Notes: a model not told the origin generated them from the letters alone. Shown: positions 1-7,082, counted from the stretch's first letter. The stretch: 17,185 bases of DNA from an uncultured Spirochaetales bacterium (GCA_937902565.1 CALFMX010000208.1:1-17185), one strand, 5' to 3'. Translations and numbers: made by a program.

Positions 1-275
1 GGCCACACCACGATGGGGCGCTGCTGCTGGAACAGCCGCAGGCAGAGGTCGTCGTCTTCGTAGTACAGGAAAAAGCGCTCGTCGAAAAAGCCCACACCCT
101 CGAAGCGCGAGAGCCGGAACAGCATGGCCGCGCCGACGTAATAGACGCCGATGATATTGTTGTTGATCGCCGTGATCCACTCGCCGGGACGGCGCGGACC
201 GCACCAGGCGGCTTCCAGCTGCTCCAGCCAGAAGGCGGTGGGGCGCAGGGCGAACGGGGAGGTCGGGGTGGCCAT
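1..275 (-). CDS. Family 2 glycosyltransferase fragment, cut by window start
   Basis: The 91 visible residues run off the left edge. They contain a typical family 2 (rhamnosyltransferase-like) glycosyltransferase core: VGAAMLFR, then GFFDERFFLYYEDDDLCLRL, which matches the usual G-FDE-FF-YYEDDDLC-R block carrying the catalytic acid region. Such enzymes transfer a sugar from a nucleotide donor to lipopolysaccharide or other cell-surface glycans on the cytoplasmic face. The odd point is the start. The ATG at 275-273 has an AGG-type ribosome site (minus-strand AACAGG) ahead of it, yet the protein begins only about 45 residues before the FDE motif. The nucleotide-binding N-terminal half, usually 100 or more residues, is absent. 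The DNA between this ATG and the terminator at 372-404 encodes nothing similar. It is therefore an N-terminally truncated gene, a pseudogene, or a product of another sequence join. The family call is firm; intactness is doubtful. Confidence 0.6.
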   Translation of the reverse strand, partial: MATPTSPFALRPTAFWLEQLEAAWCGPRRPGEWITAINNNIIGVYYVGAAMLFRLSRFEGVGFFDERFFLYYEDDDLCLRLFQQQRPIVVW

Positions 276-292
276 GGATGCGTACCTGTTGG

Positions 293-311
293 AATGGGAA
301 TGGTTCGCATT
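293..311 (-). promoter_or_regulatory. Fur-box-like site upstream of the glycosyltransferase fragment
   Basis: On the minus strand this reads AATGCGAACCATTCCCATT, matching 14 of 19 positions of the extended palindromic Fur consensus AATGATAATCATTATCATT. It lies 17 bases before the ATG at 275, where a repressor site would overlap promoter or leader. An iron-regulated promoter is unexpected for a surface glycosyltransferase, so either the match is fortuitous or the true downstream gene was something else. By-eye match only. Confidence 0.35.
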
Positions 312-371
312 ATCTGTCGCATGGCGGCAGCGCAGGGGTGAGGCCCTGTTCCCCCCGGTCATTGCGTCGTG

Positions 372-404
372 AAAAAACATCAGGGTCTGCGTGAGACCCT
401 GATG
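372..404 (-). terminator. Intrinsic terminator of the sterol desaturase gene
   Basis: A perfect 11-bp inverted repeat (arms 378-388 and 394-404, 5-base loop) is followed on the minus strand by six T residues (372-377). It lies about 50 bases beyond the desaturase stop codon at 457-459, so it ends that minus-strand transcript. Confidence 0.9.
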
Positions 405-456
405 GAGCGCTGTTACATCCAGCAGGGATGAGCCGCCGGCCGCTTGCCGGCCCCAC

Positions 457-1581
457 TCAGCCCTTCCAGGTGAACGGAAACTTGAACTGCTTGATGAACC
501 CGTTGGGCACGTAGTCGCCCAGCACGCCGTACTGCTCGGGCCAGGCCTTGTCGCTCTTCACGGCCGTGCCGAACAGGTAGTCCAGGAAGGCGAAGTGCGC
601 GGCGTAGTTCTTGTCCAGCGCCTCCTGGTCCTGGCTGTGGTGCCAGTGGTGGAAGTTGGGCGTGACCAGCACGTAGCGCAGCGGCCCCAGGCGCACGCTC
701 ACGTTGGCGTGGTTGAACACGGCCTGGAAGCCCACGACGACGATGTAGGCGTCGATCACTTCCTTGCTGAACCCCAGCACGTAGATGGGCGCCAGCACCA
801 GCGTGCGCGTGATCAGCAGCTCCAGGATGTGCTGGCGCGAGCCGGCCATCCAGTCCATGCTCTTCACGCTGTGGTGCACGGCGTGCAGGCGCCACAGCAG
901 CGGCACCTCGTGGTAGGCGCGGTGCGTCCAGTACTGCACCAGGTCGGCCACCAGGATGATGAGGAACAGGGCCACCCAGAAGTTCAGGCCCTGCACCCAG
1001 CCGCGGATGCCGTCGTTGGCGGCCCAGCCGAAGAACTTGTGCACCAGCAGGTTGGTGGCCAGCAGCACGAAGCCCACCACCATGTGGTTGACGATGAAGT
1101 GGTGGAAGTCGGTCTGCCACTCGGGCCGGAAGATCGGCTGGTCCTTGCGCAGCGCGAACAGCTTCTCGATGAAGATGAAGATCAGCGCGCTGCCCAGCAG
1201 ATCGAGGATGAACCAATCCAGACCGATATAGGGCGTGTCGGTAGCGAAGCTGCCGACCGGCACCTTGTGGCCACCGAGCATCGCCGACAGCAGCACCAGG
1301 CCAAAGGCGGATGCCGCCAGCCAGCGCACCCGGCCGAGCACCATCAGGGCCACGGACAGGCCGCCTGCGATCACCATGCTCCAAAACAGCAGCTGGCGCA
1401 TGACATCGACGTTGTAGCTGCGGCGCAGCTCGGGCGTGGTCAGATACTGCGGAAAATGAAAAGCCAGCACGCCCAAAAAGCACAGGGCGGCCAGGATCAG
1501 TGCAATGACGCCGGCCACCATGCCTTTACCAGCACGCAGGGCGCCATGGCTTTCAGACAGTTCGTTGAGTCGCTTAAACAT
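457..1581 (-). CDS. Sterol desaturase / fatty acid hydroxylase family membrane protein
   Basis: A 374-residue integral membrane protein of the di-iron fatty acid hydroxylase superfamily (sterol desaturase, ERG3-like). Members use O2 and a histidine-bound di-iron centre to hydroxylate or desaturate lipids, or to cleave alkyl ethers. The histidine boxes are complete: HRAYH (residues 220-224), HAVHH (233-237), FNHAN (289-293) and HHWHH (311-315). Several hydrophobic segments precede them (about 22-42, 64-82, 88-103, 122-140, 165-182) and another spans about 200-216. The N-terminal membrane part before the catalytic domain is long for the family, suggesting a fused hydrophobic region of unknown role. 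The ATG at 1581 has only a weak ribosome site (AAGCAG). The gene stands alone, with a terminator downstream and 383 non-coding bases upstream. The substrate cannot be told from sequence. Confidence 0.9.
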   Translation of the reverse strand: MFKRLNELSESHGALRAGKGMVAGVIALILAALCFLGVLAFHFPQYLTTPELRRSYNVDVMRQLLFWSMVIAGGLSVALMVLGRVRWLAASAFGLVLLSAMLGGHKVPVGSFATDTPYIGLDWFILDLLGSALIFIFIEKLFALRKDQPIFRPEWQTDFHHFIVNHMVVGFVLLATNLLVHKFFGWAANDGIRGWVQGLNFWVALFLIILVADLVQYWTHRAYHEVPLLWRLHAVHHSVKSMDWMAGSRQHILELLITRTLVLAPIYVLGFSKEVIDAYIVVVGFQAVFNHANVSVRLGPLRYVLVTPNFHHWHHSQDQEALDKNYAAHFAFLDYLFGTAVKSDKAWPEQYGVLGDYVPNGFIKQFKFPFTWKG

Positions 1582-1964
1582 AGCTGCTTATTGACCATTC
1601 GCACGCGCTGATTTCCCAACTCTTCAACGCATGGCGGGCGGTCTGTTGTCGTTGTTCCAGGGCGCCACTATGCCATGGCGCAGGTTCAGGGCATGCACAG
1701 GAGCGGAGGCACAAATGCAATAGTTTTGTTACATAAAGGGCGAGCCGGCGGCGCAATGCAACAGCCCCCATGGCAGCGGTAACCGCCTGGGGGCTGATGG
1801 AGAGAGGGGCTGCCGGTAAGCAGGCTCTGCCAGAAAGAGGCTTCGGTAAAAGTGTTTCGATGCAGAAAGTATGCGGGTTTGCATCGCAAAAAATATTTTG
1901 TTTTTCTGTTATTAACCCATTAATATAGAAAAATATTCCATATTTAACACTCTGGCAGAAAATC
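1582..1964. other. Divergent intergenic region, desaturase and lrp
   Basis: This 383-base stretch shows no convincing gene. Its right third (about 1888-1950) is strongly AT-rich and carries the lrp promoter. A nested hairpin lies at 1762-1796: 9-bp outer arms (1762-1770 and 1788-1796) enclosing a smaller GCGGT/ACCGC stem. It has no T-tract on either strand, so it is not an obvious terminator. The promoter of the minus-strand desaturase must lie here, but I cannot pick one with confidence. Confidence 0.6.
1898..1926 (+). promoter_or_regulatory. Sigma-70-type promoter of the lrp-family gene
   Basis: TTGTTT (1898-1903) and TAATAT (1921-1926) are separated by exactly 17 bases, in AT-rich DNA ending 38 bases before the ATG at 1965. 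The flanking A/T tracts, such as AAAAAATATTTT and GAAAAATATTCC, resemble the loose sites Lrp-family proteins bind. Autoregulation is plausible but inferred. Confidence 0.6.
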
Positions 1965-2426
1965 ATGCTTCTTGACACGCTAGACCGCAAAATTCTGCGC
2001 CAGCTGCAACACAACAGCCGCGCCAGCCTGCAGGAGATTGGCCAGGCGGTGGGACTGAGCGCGTCACCGTGCTGGGGCCGCATCAAGAAGATGGAAGAGG
2101 CCGGGGTCATCCAGGGCTATTCGGTGCGGCTGTCGCCGCAGGCGCTGGGGCTGGGCGATACGGTGCTGGTGATGGTCACGCTCGACAGCCACAGCGACAA
2201 CACGCTGGAGAAATTTGGGGAGTTGCTGGCCACCATCCCGGAGGTGGTGGAGGCGCATCTGGTCTCCGGCGAGTACGATTACCTGCTGCGCGTTGTCGTC
2301 AAGGACACCCGCGACTATGAGCGCCTGCTGCGCGAGAAGCTCTACAAGATCAAAGGCATACGCCACAGCCAGTCGAGCTTTGTGCTGCGCACCCTCAAGC
2401 ATGCGGATTTGCCGCTGGGTGTGTAG
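1965..2426 (+). CDS. Lrp/AsnC family transcriptional regulator
   Basis: A 153-residue protein of normal length for the family. Residues 1-60 are the AsnC-type winged helix-turn-helix (opening LLDTLDRKILRQLQ, recognition-helix region GLSASPCWGRIKKMEEAGVI). Residues about 68-145 form the RAM/AsnC ligand-binding and oligomerisation domain (VEAHLVSGEYDYLLRVVVKD is typical). Such proteins bind DNA as dimers to octamers and respond to amino acids or related small molecules. The C-terminal SSFVLRTLKH region is conserved in Lrp-like proteins. Start at the first ATG; only a weak ribosome site (GGCAG) is visible. It is transcribed away from the desaturase, so it might regulate that gene, but no sequence proof exists. 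The effector is unknown. Confidence 0.93.
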   Translation: MLLDTLDRKILRQLQHNSRASLQEIGQAVGLSASPCWGRIKKMEEAGVIQGYSVRLSPQALGLGDTVLVMVTLDSHSDNTLEKFGELLATIPEVVEAHLVSGEYDYLLRVVVKDTRDYERLLREKLYKIKGIRHSQSSFVLRTLKHADLPLGV

Positions 2427-2458
2427 CAAGCCCCCGGCACGCCTATCCCCGCAGGCAT

Positions 2459-2488
2459 AAAAAAGCCAACTTCAAGAAGTTGGCTTTT
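2459..2488. terminator. Bidirectional terminator between lrp-type gene and hemP
   Basis: A perfect 12-bp inverted repeat (arms 2461-2472 and 2477-2488, 4-base loop) has A residues at its left end (2459-2464) and T residues at its right end. It lies 34 bases after the lrp-type stop codon and about 70 bases after the hemP stop codon, so it can serve both convergent genes. The longer T-tract is on the minus-strand (hemP) side. Confidence 0.9.
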
Positions 2489-2556
2489 GCCGGGCGCGGA
2501 GCCTTGCGCTGGCGCGCAAGCGGGCAGCGCGGCAAGCGGCTGCCAGAGCCTGGGGC

Positions 2557-2769
2557 TTATTTCGTCAGGATCAGCTTGCCGAGCTTGGTGGTCTGCAGAC
2601 GGTAGATGGCGCCGTTGTGAACGATGGACACCGCTTTGGCGCCTTGCAGCAGCGTACTGCTTTCCAGCGCGGCCGATGGCGTGGCATGGCCTTGGGACGC
2701 ACTGGCACTCTTGCTGGCGGCGGCGAGCGGGGTGGCGGGTCGGGCGATGGTTTGCATGGCGGTGCTCAC
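2557..2769 (-). CDS. hemP: Haemin uptake protein HemP
   Basis: A 70-residue protein. Its C-terminal half (GAKAVSIVHNGAIYRLQTTK then LGKLILTK) is the conserved HemP family core, ending in the hallmark GKLILTK. HemP proteins are small, iron-repressed, and needed for or linked to haem uptake in several proteobacteria; in Burkholderia multivorans the homologue HmuP regulates haem-receptor expression. The first ~35 residues are a low-complexity Ala/Ser/Thr stretch, common in betaproteobacterial members. The start is uncertain: the longest frame begins with GTG at 2769, while an ATG five codons in (2757) is also possible, and neither has a strong ribosome site. A Fur box and promoter lie just upstream. 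No receptor gene is adjacent here. Confidence 0.88.
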   Translation of the reverse strand: MSTAMQTIARPATPLAAASKSASASQGHATPSAALESSTLLQGAKAVSIVHNGAIYRLQTTKLGKLILTK

Positions 2770-2787
2770 AGGGATAAAACTGAAGCA

Positions 2788-2806
2788 AATGATAACGATT
2801 CGTATT
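2788..2806 (-). promoter_or_regulatory. Fur box of hemP
   Basis: The plus strand reads AATGATAACGATTCGTATT, matching 14 of 19 positions of the extended Fur palindrome, with an intact left half (AATGATAA). It overlaps the -10 hexamer and spacer of the hemP promoter, as expected for iron-dependent repression of a haem-uptake gene. Confidence 0.75.
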
Positions 2807-2817
2807 CGTGAAGTCCA
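2789..2817 (-). promoter_or_regulatory. Candidate hemP promoter under the Fur box
   Basis: On the minus strand TGGACT (2812-2817) and TATCAT (2789-2794) are separated by 17 bases. The -10 matches 5 of 6 and the -35 matches 4 of 6 consensus positions. The Fur box covers the spacer and -10. Confidence 0.55.
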
Positions 2818-2848
2818 GTGTTTATTTGAAATTTGCCTTGGTAAAAGT

Positions 2849-2884
2849 CAAAAAGCCACGGTGCAGGCATTGCCGACCGTGGCT
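2849..2884 (-). terminator. Intrinsic terminator of the Bug/TctC receptor gene
   Basis: 9-bp perfect arms (2854-2862 and 2876-2884) enclose a 13-base loop. The minus-strand continuation is T-rich (TTTTTGACTTTT). It lies about 50 bases after the receptor gene's stop codon. Confidence 0.75.
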
Positions 2885-2932
2885 GGCTGCCTTTTTGGGC
2901 GCTGGCAGAGGCGCTAAAAGGGGTGCGAGGGC

Positions 2933-3973
2933 TCAGGTGGGCTGCACGCCGGCATCGACCAGCAGCTTTTTCCAGATCGGCAGATCGCGCTTCCAGTCGT
3001 CCTGAAAGCGTGCCGGGCTGTCATCGGTAAAGGGCACAAAGCCGGCCATCAGCACCCGGGCATTCACCTCGCGGGTCAGCAGCGCCTTGCGTACCTCGGC
3101 ACCCAACTGCTCGACGACAGCGGCAGGGGTGCCACCCGTGGCCGCTATGCCGAGCCAGCCAGAGATCGTGAATGCATCTTCCCGGTGGCCCTGCTCGGCG
3201 AAGGTGGGCACGTCGGGCAGCGCGGGCACGCGGTTGGGCCCGGTAAAGCTGATCGCGCGCAGCTTGCCGCTGTCGATATGCTGCTTGAGTGAGAGGATGC
3301 TGCCAATACCCATCATCAACTGGCCACCGACGAGGTCCTGCACCATCGGCGCCTCGCCCTTGTAGGCGATGTGGCTCATGTCGGCCTGGGTCAGGTTGCT
3401 CAGACTGGCCAGCACCAGATGGCCCTGCGAGCCAATGCCATAACTGCCATACGAGAGCTTGCCTTTGTTGGCGCTGATATAGGCCATCAGCTCCTGCAGA
3501 TTGCGCACCGGAATCTGGGCATTGGTCACCAGCACAATGGGTGCCCAGCAGATGCGCATGACGGGCACCAGGTCCTTTTGCGGATCATAGGAGAGCTTTT
3601 TGAACATGAACTGGTTCGACAGCATGGTGCTGGTCGTGCCCAGTGTGAGCGTATGGCCATCGGCCGCTGCCTTGGCGACCGCATCGCAGGCGAGCAAACC
3701 CGCCGCGCCTGGGCGGTTGTCCACGATGGCCGGCTGTCCCAGCTGCTGGCCGAGCCGGTCGCTGACGCTGCGCGCCAGCACATCGGTGGCACCTCCCGGC
3801 GCAAAGGGAACGACCACGCGCAGGGCCTTGGTCGGGAAGGCCGCCTTGTCGCTGGCCGCATGGGCGACGGAGGCCAGCGGCAGTCCGCTGGCAGCGGCGC
3901 TGGCGACGGCCAGGCGCAGCATGTGGCGCCGGCGCAAAGACGCGGGAAATGTCGGGTTGCGGGACGTCTTCAT
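2933..3973 (-). CDS. Bug/TctC-family tripartite tricarboxylate transporter substrate receptor
   Basis: A 346-residue periplasmic solute-binding protein of the Bug (Bordetella uptake gene) family. These capture carboxylates or related small anions for tripartite tricarboxylate transporters, or act as sensors. The N-terminus is a signal peptide with a twin-arginine-like RRRHML followed by a hydrophobic core and likely cleavage after AHA (residue 39). Family signatures follow: VVPFAPGGATDVLAR, DNRPGAAG and DGHTLTLGT. I chose the ATG at 3973 because GAGGAG sits about 10 bases ahead. The frame could extend to a TTG six codons earlier, but that codon overlaps the ribosome site itself. No tctA/tctB membrane genes are adjacent, so it is one of the orphan receptors abundant in Comamonadaceae and relatives. 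The ligand is unknown. Confidence 0.93.
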   Translation of the reverse strand: MKTSRNPTFPASLRRRHMLRLAVASAAASGLPLASVAHAASDKAAFPTKALRVVVPFAPGGATDVLARSVSDRLGQQLGQPAIVDNRPGAAGLLACDAVAKAAADGHTLTLGTTSTMLSNQFMFKKLSYDPQKDLVPVMRICWAPIVLVTNAQIPVRNLQELMAYISANKGKLSYGSYGIGSQGHLVLASLSNLTQADMSHIAYKGEAPMVQDLVGGQLMMGIGSILSLKQHIDSGKLRAISFTGPNRVPALPDVPTFAEQGHREDAFTISGWLGIAATGGTPAAVVEQLGAEVRKALLTREVNARVLMAGFVPFTDDSPARFQDDWKRDLPIWKKLLVDAGVQPT

Positions 3974-4164
3974 CAATCGGTGTCTCCTCAATCTAGTGAT
4001 AGTTGGGGGAGGCGCTGGTGATGGTCGGTTTGCCCGCCGCTGCTTCGGCCAGTACAGGTCGCCACGGCGCTTGTCCTGCGGTCCAGTTTAGGCAGGGCAA
4101 GCGGGCTGCTGGCGTCGCTTGGGCGTCACTGCGGGTAAACCTGATCTGGTCTGCAGCCGGCAAC

Positions 4165-4190
4165 AAAAAAGGGCTCCTGCTGGAGCCCTT
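4165..4190 (-). terminator. Intrinsic terminator of the exbD operon
   Basis: A 9-bp perfect stem (4169-4177 with 4182-4190) has a 4-base loop, followed on the minus strand by six T residues (4165-4170). It begins 19 bases past the exbD stop codon, marking exbD as the last gene of its operon. Confidence 0.9.
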
Positions 4191-4208
4191 GCTGGGAGGG
4201 GGAGCGGT

Positions 4209-4622
4209 TTACTCGCCCACCTGGTCGGTGATGAAGCCGATCTTCTTGAGGTTGCTGCGCTGGGCAGCGGCCATGGCCTGGGCCACTTTTTCGTACTTCA
4301 CATCGCGGGCACCGCGGATGTGCAGCTCGGGCTGGGGTTCCTTGCTGGCTTCGGCCTGCATATTGGATTCCAGCTCGGCGTCGGTCACGGCCTTGCCATT
4401 CCAGTTGTAGCTGCCGTCGGGCAGGATGGCCAGCTGGATGGTGTCCGGCTTGGCATCTTCGGGCGTGTTGACGGCGCGCGGCAGGTCGATGTTGACCGAG
4501 TGCTTCATCACCGGCACGGTGATGATGAAGATGATGAGCAGCACCAGCATGACGTCCACCAGGGGCGTCATGTTGATCTCGTTCATGACTTCATCGCTGT
4601 CGTCTTGGGTGCCGAAGGACAT
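4209..4622 (-). CDS. exbD: Biopolymer transport protein ExbD/TolR family
   Basis: A 137-residue inner-membrane protein of the ExbD/TolR family. It works with ExbB to turn the proton gradient into motion of TonB, which powers outer-membrane iron and haem receptors. A short cytoplasmic N-terminus leads into NEINMTPLVDVMLVLLIIF, the family signature. Its in-membrane aspartate (D23) is the essential proton-relay residue. One transmembrane helix (about 20-42) is followed by a periplasmic domain (about 43-137). ExbD is favoured over TolR by the VNIDLPRA continuation and the iron-related genes nearby, but the paralogues are hard to separate by eye. The ATG at 4622 lies three bases after the stop codon of the preceding frame, as in an exbB-exbD pair. 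The bulk of exbB is missing because foreign DNA begins just upstream. Confidence 0.92.
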   Translation of the reverse strand: MSFGTQDDSDEVMNEINMTPLVDVMLVLLIIFIITVPVMKHSVNIDLPRAVNTPEDAKPDTIQLAILPDGSYNWNGKAVTDAELESNMQAEASKEPQPELHIRGARDVKYEKVAQAMAAAQRSNLKKIGFITDQVGE

Positions 4623-4625
4623 GGC

Positions 4626-4665
4626 TTAGGCGCCTTTCTTCAGCGGCGTGGGGACCTGGCTCTCG
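4626..4665 (-). pseudogene. Probable last codons of exbB, separated from the rest of the gene
   Basis: The frame ending at the TAA (4628-4626), three bases before exbD, closes with VPTPLKKGA. A gene ending directly before exbD should be exbB, and a short basic variable tail like this is common in betaproteobacterial ExbB. Upstream in the same frame the protein is not ExbB: there are no transmembrane helices and no MotA/TolQ/ExbB motif. The right-hand limit given is approximate. The exact join cannot be fixed without the two parent sequences. Confidence 0.45.
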
Positions 4666-5333
4666 CTGAAGACCAAGTCGAGGTGGCCCATCTCGGTACC
4701 CACGGTGGCAACTATGCAGCTGCTCTCTCCAAAGCCGTGGGAGCGCGTCTCCACCGCGATCACAGGGGCGGCGATGAGAACCAGGGTCTGGGCGAGGGCA
4801 AAGCGCTCCCGTTCATCCTCTGCTATCGCCTCATCCCGGCTCATGATGAAGTTGTACGGCAGGATTTTCTTGTCCCCGATCTGCATCTCGAGGGGCGTCG
4901 CCTCCTCGTAGGAGGCACGGCTGTCATAGATATCGAGGGCCTGGACGAAGGCGCAGACCTGGAGGTCGAGGGCCGAATCCTCATCGAACTGAGGCAGTGT
5001 CGCCGCATGGACGAGGGTTGCGATGAAGGCGCTCCGCTCGCTCTGGCTGGTCATCAGGAGGGTGATGGAGAGTGGTTCCTGCTCACCGACGCGCAAGAGT
5101 GGCTTCCCTGTCCAGATCGACCGGCCCTTCATGTGCATGTCAATGCCCACGATCTCATCCTCGACGACACGGAAGATGATGGCTAGCCCGCTTTCAAGGA
5201 CCACTGTCCGGTACGAGCCGCCCTGGGCCGATACCGTCTCCCCCTCCTCATACCACGCCAACAACTGCCGTTCATCGATTGCGCCATCCACCACGAGGGC
5301 CTCGAGCCCGGTATTGGTAATATAGAGTGCCAT
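4640..5333 (-). CDS. Unknown soluble protein, 3' end replaced at the sequence join
   Basis: The open frame runs from the ATG at 5333 to the TAA at 4626 (235 codons), but its last dozen or so residues probably come from exbB of another organism. The start is well supported: GGAGG lies eight bases before ATG, and an earlier in-frame ATG upstream of it is ignored. I do not recognise the family. The protein looks soluble, acidic and alpha/beta, with no signal peptide or membrane segment. Features include VVEDEIVGIDMHMKG around residues 60-75 and an acidic, helical middle (DEDSALDLQVCAFVQALDIYD). Leucine codons are mostly CTC, like the genes to the right and unlike exbD. It is divergent from azlC, with 74 bases between the starts. 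Its true C-terminus is not in this window. Confidence 0.6.
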
Positions 5334-5407
5334 TTCATCATCCTCCGATGGTCCACTGTAGCATAAACCACCTTGCAGGAAAACCTGATAATGACTATCG
5401 TGGTGCC

Positions 5408-6106
5408 ATGGCCCGAACACTCACCTTCAAGCAGGGATTCCACGATGGGTTGCCGATCTTCATCGGCTACTTCCCCACTGCCCTCGCCTTCGGCCTCGTC
5501 TGTCGGGACCTGGGCTTGAGGGCCTGGCACGCCATCCTCTTCTCGGTGACCAACTTTGCAGGAAGCGGCCAGTTCCTCGCCGCCAGCCTGATGGGCAGCG
5601 GCGCCCTGCTCGCCGAGCTCTTCATCAGTGTCCTGCTCATCAACATGCGCTACGTCTTCATGGGCGCCGAGCTCTCGAGAAAGCTCGACCCCGCCATCAG
5701 AGGATGGCAGCGACCCTTCATCGCATTCGGCACCACCGACGAGGTCTTCTCTGTCGCCGTACTCAACGGGGAAATGCTGACCGCCTCCTACCTCTTCGGC
5801 CTTGAAGGCACCTCATACCTCGGGTGGGTCGGCGGCACCGCCACCGGCTTTCTCATCGGCATGATCCTGCCCTCGCTTCTCCAGCTTGCTGTCGGGGTCA
5901 CCCTCTACGCCCTCTTTACCGTCCTCTTGACCCAGCAGGTCCGCCAAAAGGGGGTGAAGGCCCTCGCCATCGCAGCGCTGAGCGGCGGCCTCCACACCCT
6001 CCTGTCCACCCGCCTGGCTGTCCCGGTCGGCTGGTCGTTCGTCATCTCGATGCTCACGGCAACCTTTGTCGGGGCCGCCCTCATCGACGAGGAGGCAGGC
6101 CTATGA
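5408..6106 (+). CDS. azlC: AzlC-family branched-chain amino acid exporter, large subunit
   Basis: A 232-residue membrane protein of the AzlC/BrnF (LIV-E) family. With small partner AzlD it forms a proton-coupled exporter of leucine, isoleucine, valine or analogues such as azaleucine. Family features include the N-terminal GFHDGLPIFIGYFPTALAFG segment, NFAGSGQFLAASL (usual S-FAGS-QF-A block), LLINMRYVFMGAELS (usual NLRY block) and GTTDEVF in the middle loop. About seven hydrophobic segments span the length. I start at ATG 5408 because the family begins there; the frame opens 27 codons earlier, but that stretch overlaps the divergent promoter region and the other gene's start. No good ribosome site is seen. 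The stop codon overlaps the azlD start by ATGA. Confidence 0.93.
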   Translation: MARTLTFKQGFHDGLPIFIGYFPTALAFGLVCRDLGLRAWHAILFSVTNFAGSGQFLAASLMGSGALLAELFISVLLINMRYVFMGAELSRKLDPAIRGWQRPFIAFGTTDEVFSVAVLNGEMLTASYLFGLEGTSYLGWVGGTATGFLIGMILPSLLQLAVGVTLYALFTVLLTQQVRQKGVKALAIAALSGGLHTLLSTRLAVPVGWSFVISMLTATFVGAALIDEEAGL

Positions 6107-6402
6107 GTCCCATGATCCCAATCCTCATCAGCAGCCTGGCAACCATCATAGTCCGCCTCCTGCCCTACTACGCCACCTGGCTGGAGAAGTTGCCCCCCTT
6201 CCTCGCCAAGAGCCTGCGCCTCTTGCCCATCGCCGCCCTCGGTCCCCTGATCTTCCCAGGGGTCATCATCGACTACCCCGGTCGTTGGTGGGCCGGCCTG
6301 GCCGGTATCGCCGTCGCCTCCCTCTTTGCCTGGCGCAAGAACGGGATGGTCATCCCGGTCCTGCTCTCGATCGTCACCACCTGGGCGGCACTCGCCCTGT
6401 AG
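6103..6402 (+). CDS. azlD: AzlD-family branched-chain amino acid exporter, small subunit
   Basis: A 99-residue hydrophobic protein with three to four membrane segments, of the length and pattern expected for AzlD/BrnE. It has RLLPYYATWLEKLPPFLAKS (the family usually shows R-LP and a P-F-- segment) and LRLLPIAALGPLIFPGV. It completes the AzlCD exporter; neither subunit is known to work alone. It is translationally coupled to azlC (ATGA overlap at 6103-6106). The identification rests as much on the azlC context as on the sequence, since AzlD proteins diverge quickly. Confidence 0.9.
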   Translation: MSPMIPILISSLATIIVRLLPYYATWLEKLPPFLAKSLRLLPIAALGPLIFPGVIIDYPGRWWAGLAGIAVASLFAWRKNGMVIPVLLSIVTTWAALAL

Positions 6403-6413
6403 GAGAAGGGAGT

Positions 6414-7082
6414 ATGTTCGATGCCCACCGACACATCAGCAGCGACGGCCACTGCGACCAGGACGCCCTCTATGCCACCAGTACAACAAAGGAGTGGGAT
6501 ACCGTGCCAACCGGCATGGCTGTCCTCTCCCTCGGGGCCCTGGCCAGCGGGCAGCTCCCCCCACCCTCCCTCCTCTATGATCGCCTGAAGGCAGATCCAC
6601 GCCTCCAGATCGGGGAGGTGGGCCTCGACCGGCGCTTCCCCGACCTGGGGGGGCAACGCCGCTTCCTCGAAGAGGTCCTGGCGATTGGATGGGAGCTGGG
6701 TCGCAGTGTGAGCCTCCACTGTGTGAGAGCCGACGGTGAGCTCTTGGCGCTGCTGGCCGCCCGCAAGGGCCATCTGCCTCCCCTCATCTGGCACGGTTGC
6801 ACCGCCAGCCGGGAGAGCCGGATGGAGGCGGGTCGCCTCGGTGTAATCATCTCCTATGGCCCGCGCCTCTACTCCAGCAAGATTGGCAGGGAGGGCTCGG
6901 CACTCCTGGCCACCGAGTGGGTCCTGGAGAGTGACTGGGAGGGGGAAGAGGCGCTCTATGCACCGTTCCTTGAGGAGCACATCCGCTCATTTGCCCGCCT
7001 GACTGGACTAAGTGAGGAGAGTGTGGTAGAGAACAACCGTGCAAAGCGAGCAATTCTTACGAATCAGCCGACTCCTCGGTGA
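6414..7082 (+). CDS. TatD-family metal-dependent hydrolase, short form
   Basis: A 222-residue member of the TatD branch of the amidohydrolase superfamily. These TIM-barrel enzymes are metal-dependent nucleases (3'-5' exonuclease in E. coli TatD) and may act in DNA repair or RNA quality control. Metal ligands are visible: DAHRH at the N-terminus (H5, H7), GEVGLD (E68), LHC (H102), WHGC (H127) and LESD (D174). It is shorter than the usual ~255-265 residues, with a compact loop after the first strand, and belongs to a divergent subgroup. AGGAG lies about nine bases before the ATG, 11 bases after azlD. Its end overlaps the tcdA start by 44 bases, so the two are probably co-transcribed. Confidence 0.88.
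   Translation: MFDAHRHISSDGHCDQDALYATSTTKEWDTVPTGMAVLSLGALASGQLPPPSLLYDRLKADPRLQIGEVGLDRRFPDLGGQRRFLEEVLAIGWELGRSVSLHCVRADGELLALLAARKGHLPPLIWHGCTASRESRMEAGRLGVIISYGPRLYSSKIGREGSALLATEWVLESDWEGEEALYAPFLEEHIRSFARLTGLSEESVVENNRAKRAILTNQPTPR

Noticed and set aside
595..1611. Long plus-strand open frame (338 codons) opposite the desaturase gene
   Set aside because: It is rich in His, Gln and Val as expected from the mirror of a GC-rich gene, has no family motif, and the minus-strand frame has complete histidine boxes.
4119..5186. 355-codon plus-strand open frame across exbD and the unknown gene
   Set aside because: It crosses the species join and an exbD terminator, and its composition (His, Gly, Asp, Val rich) is that of an antisense shadow.
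5334..5407. Promoters in the divergent gap before azlC
   Set aside because: Candidate hexamers on both strands match only three or four of six positions, so I do not assign any.
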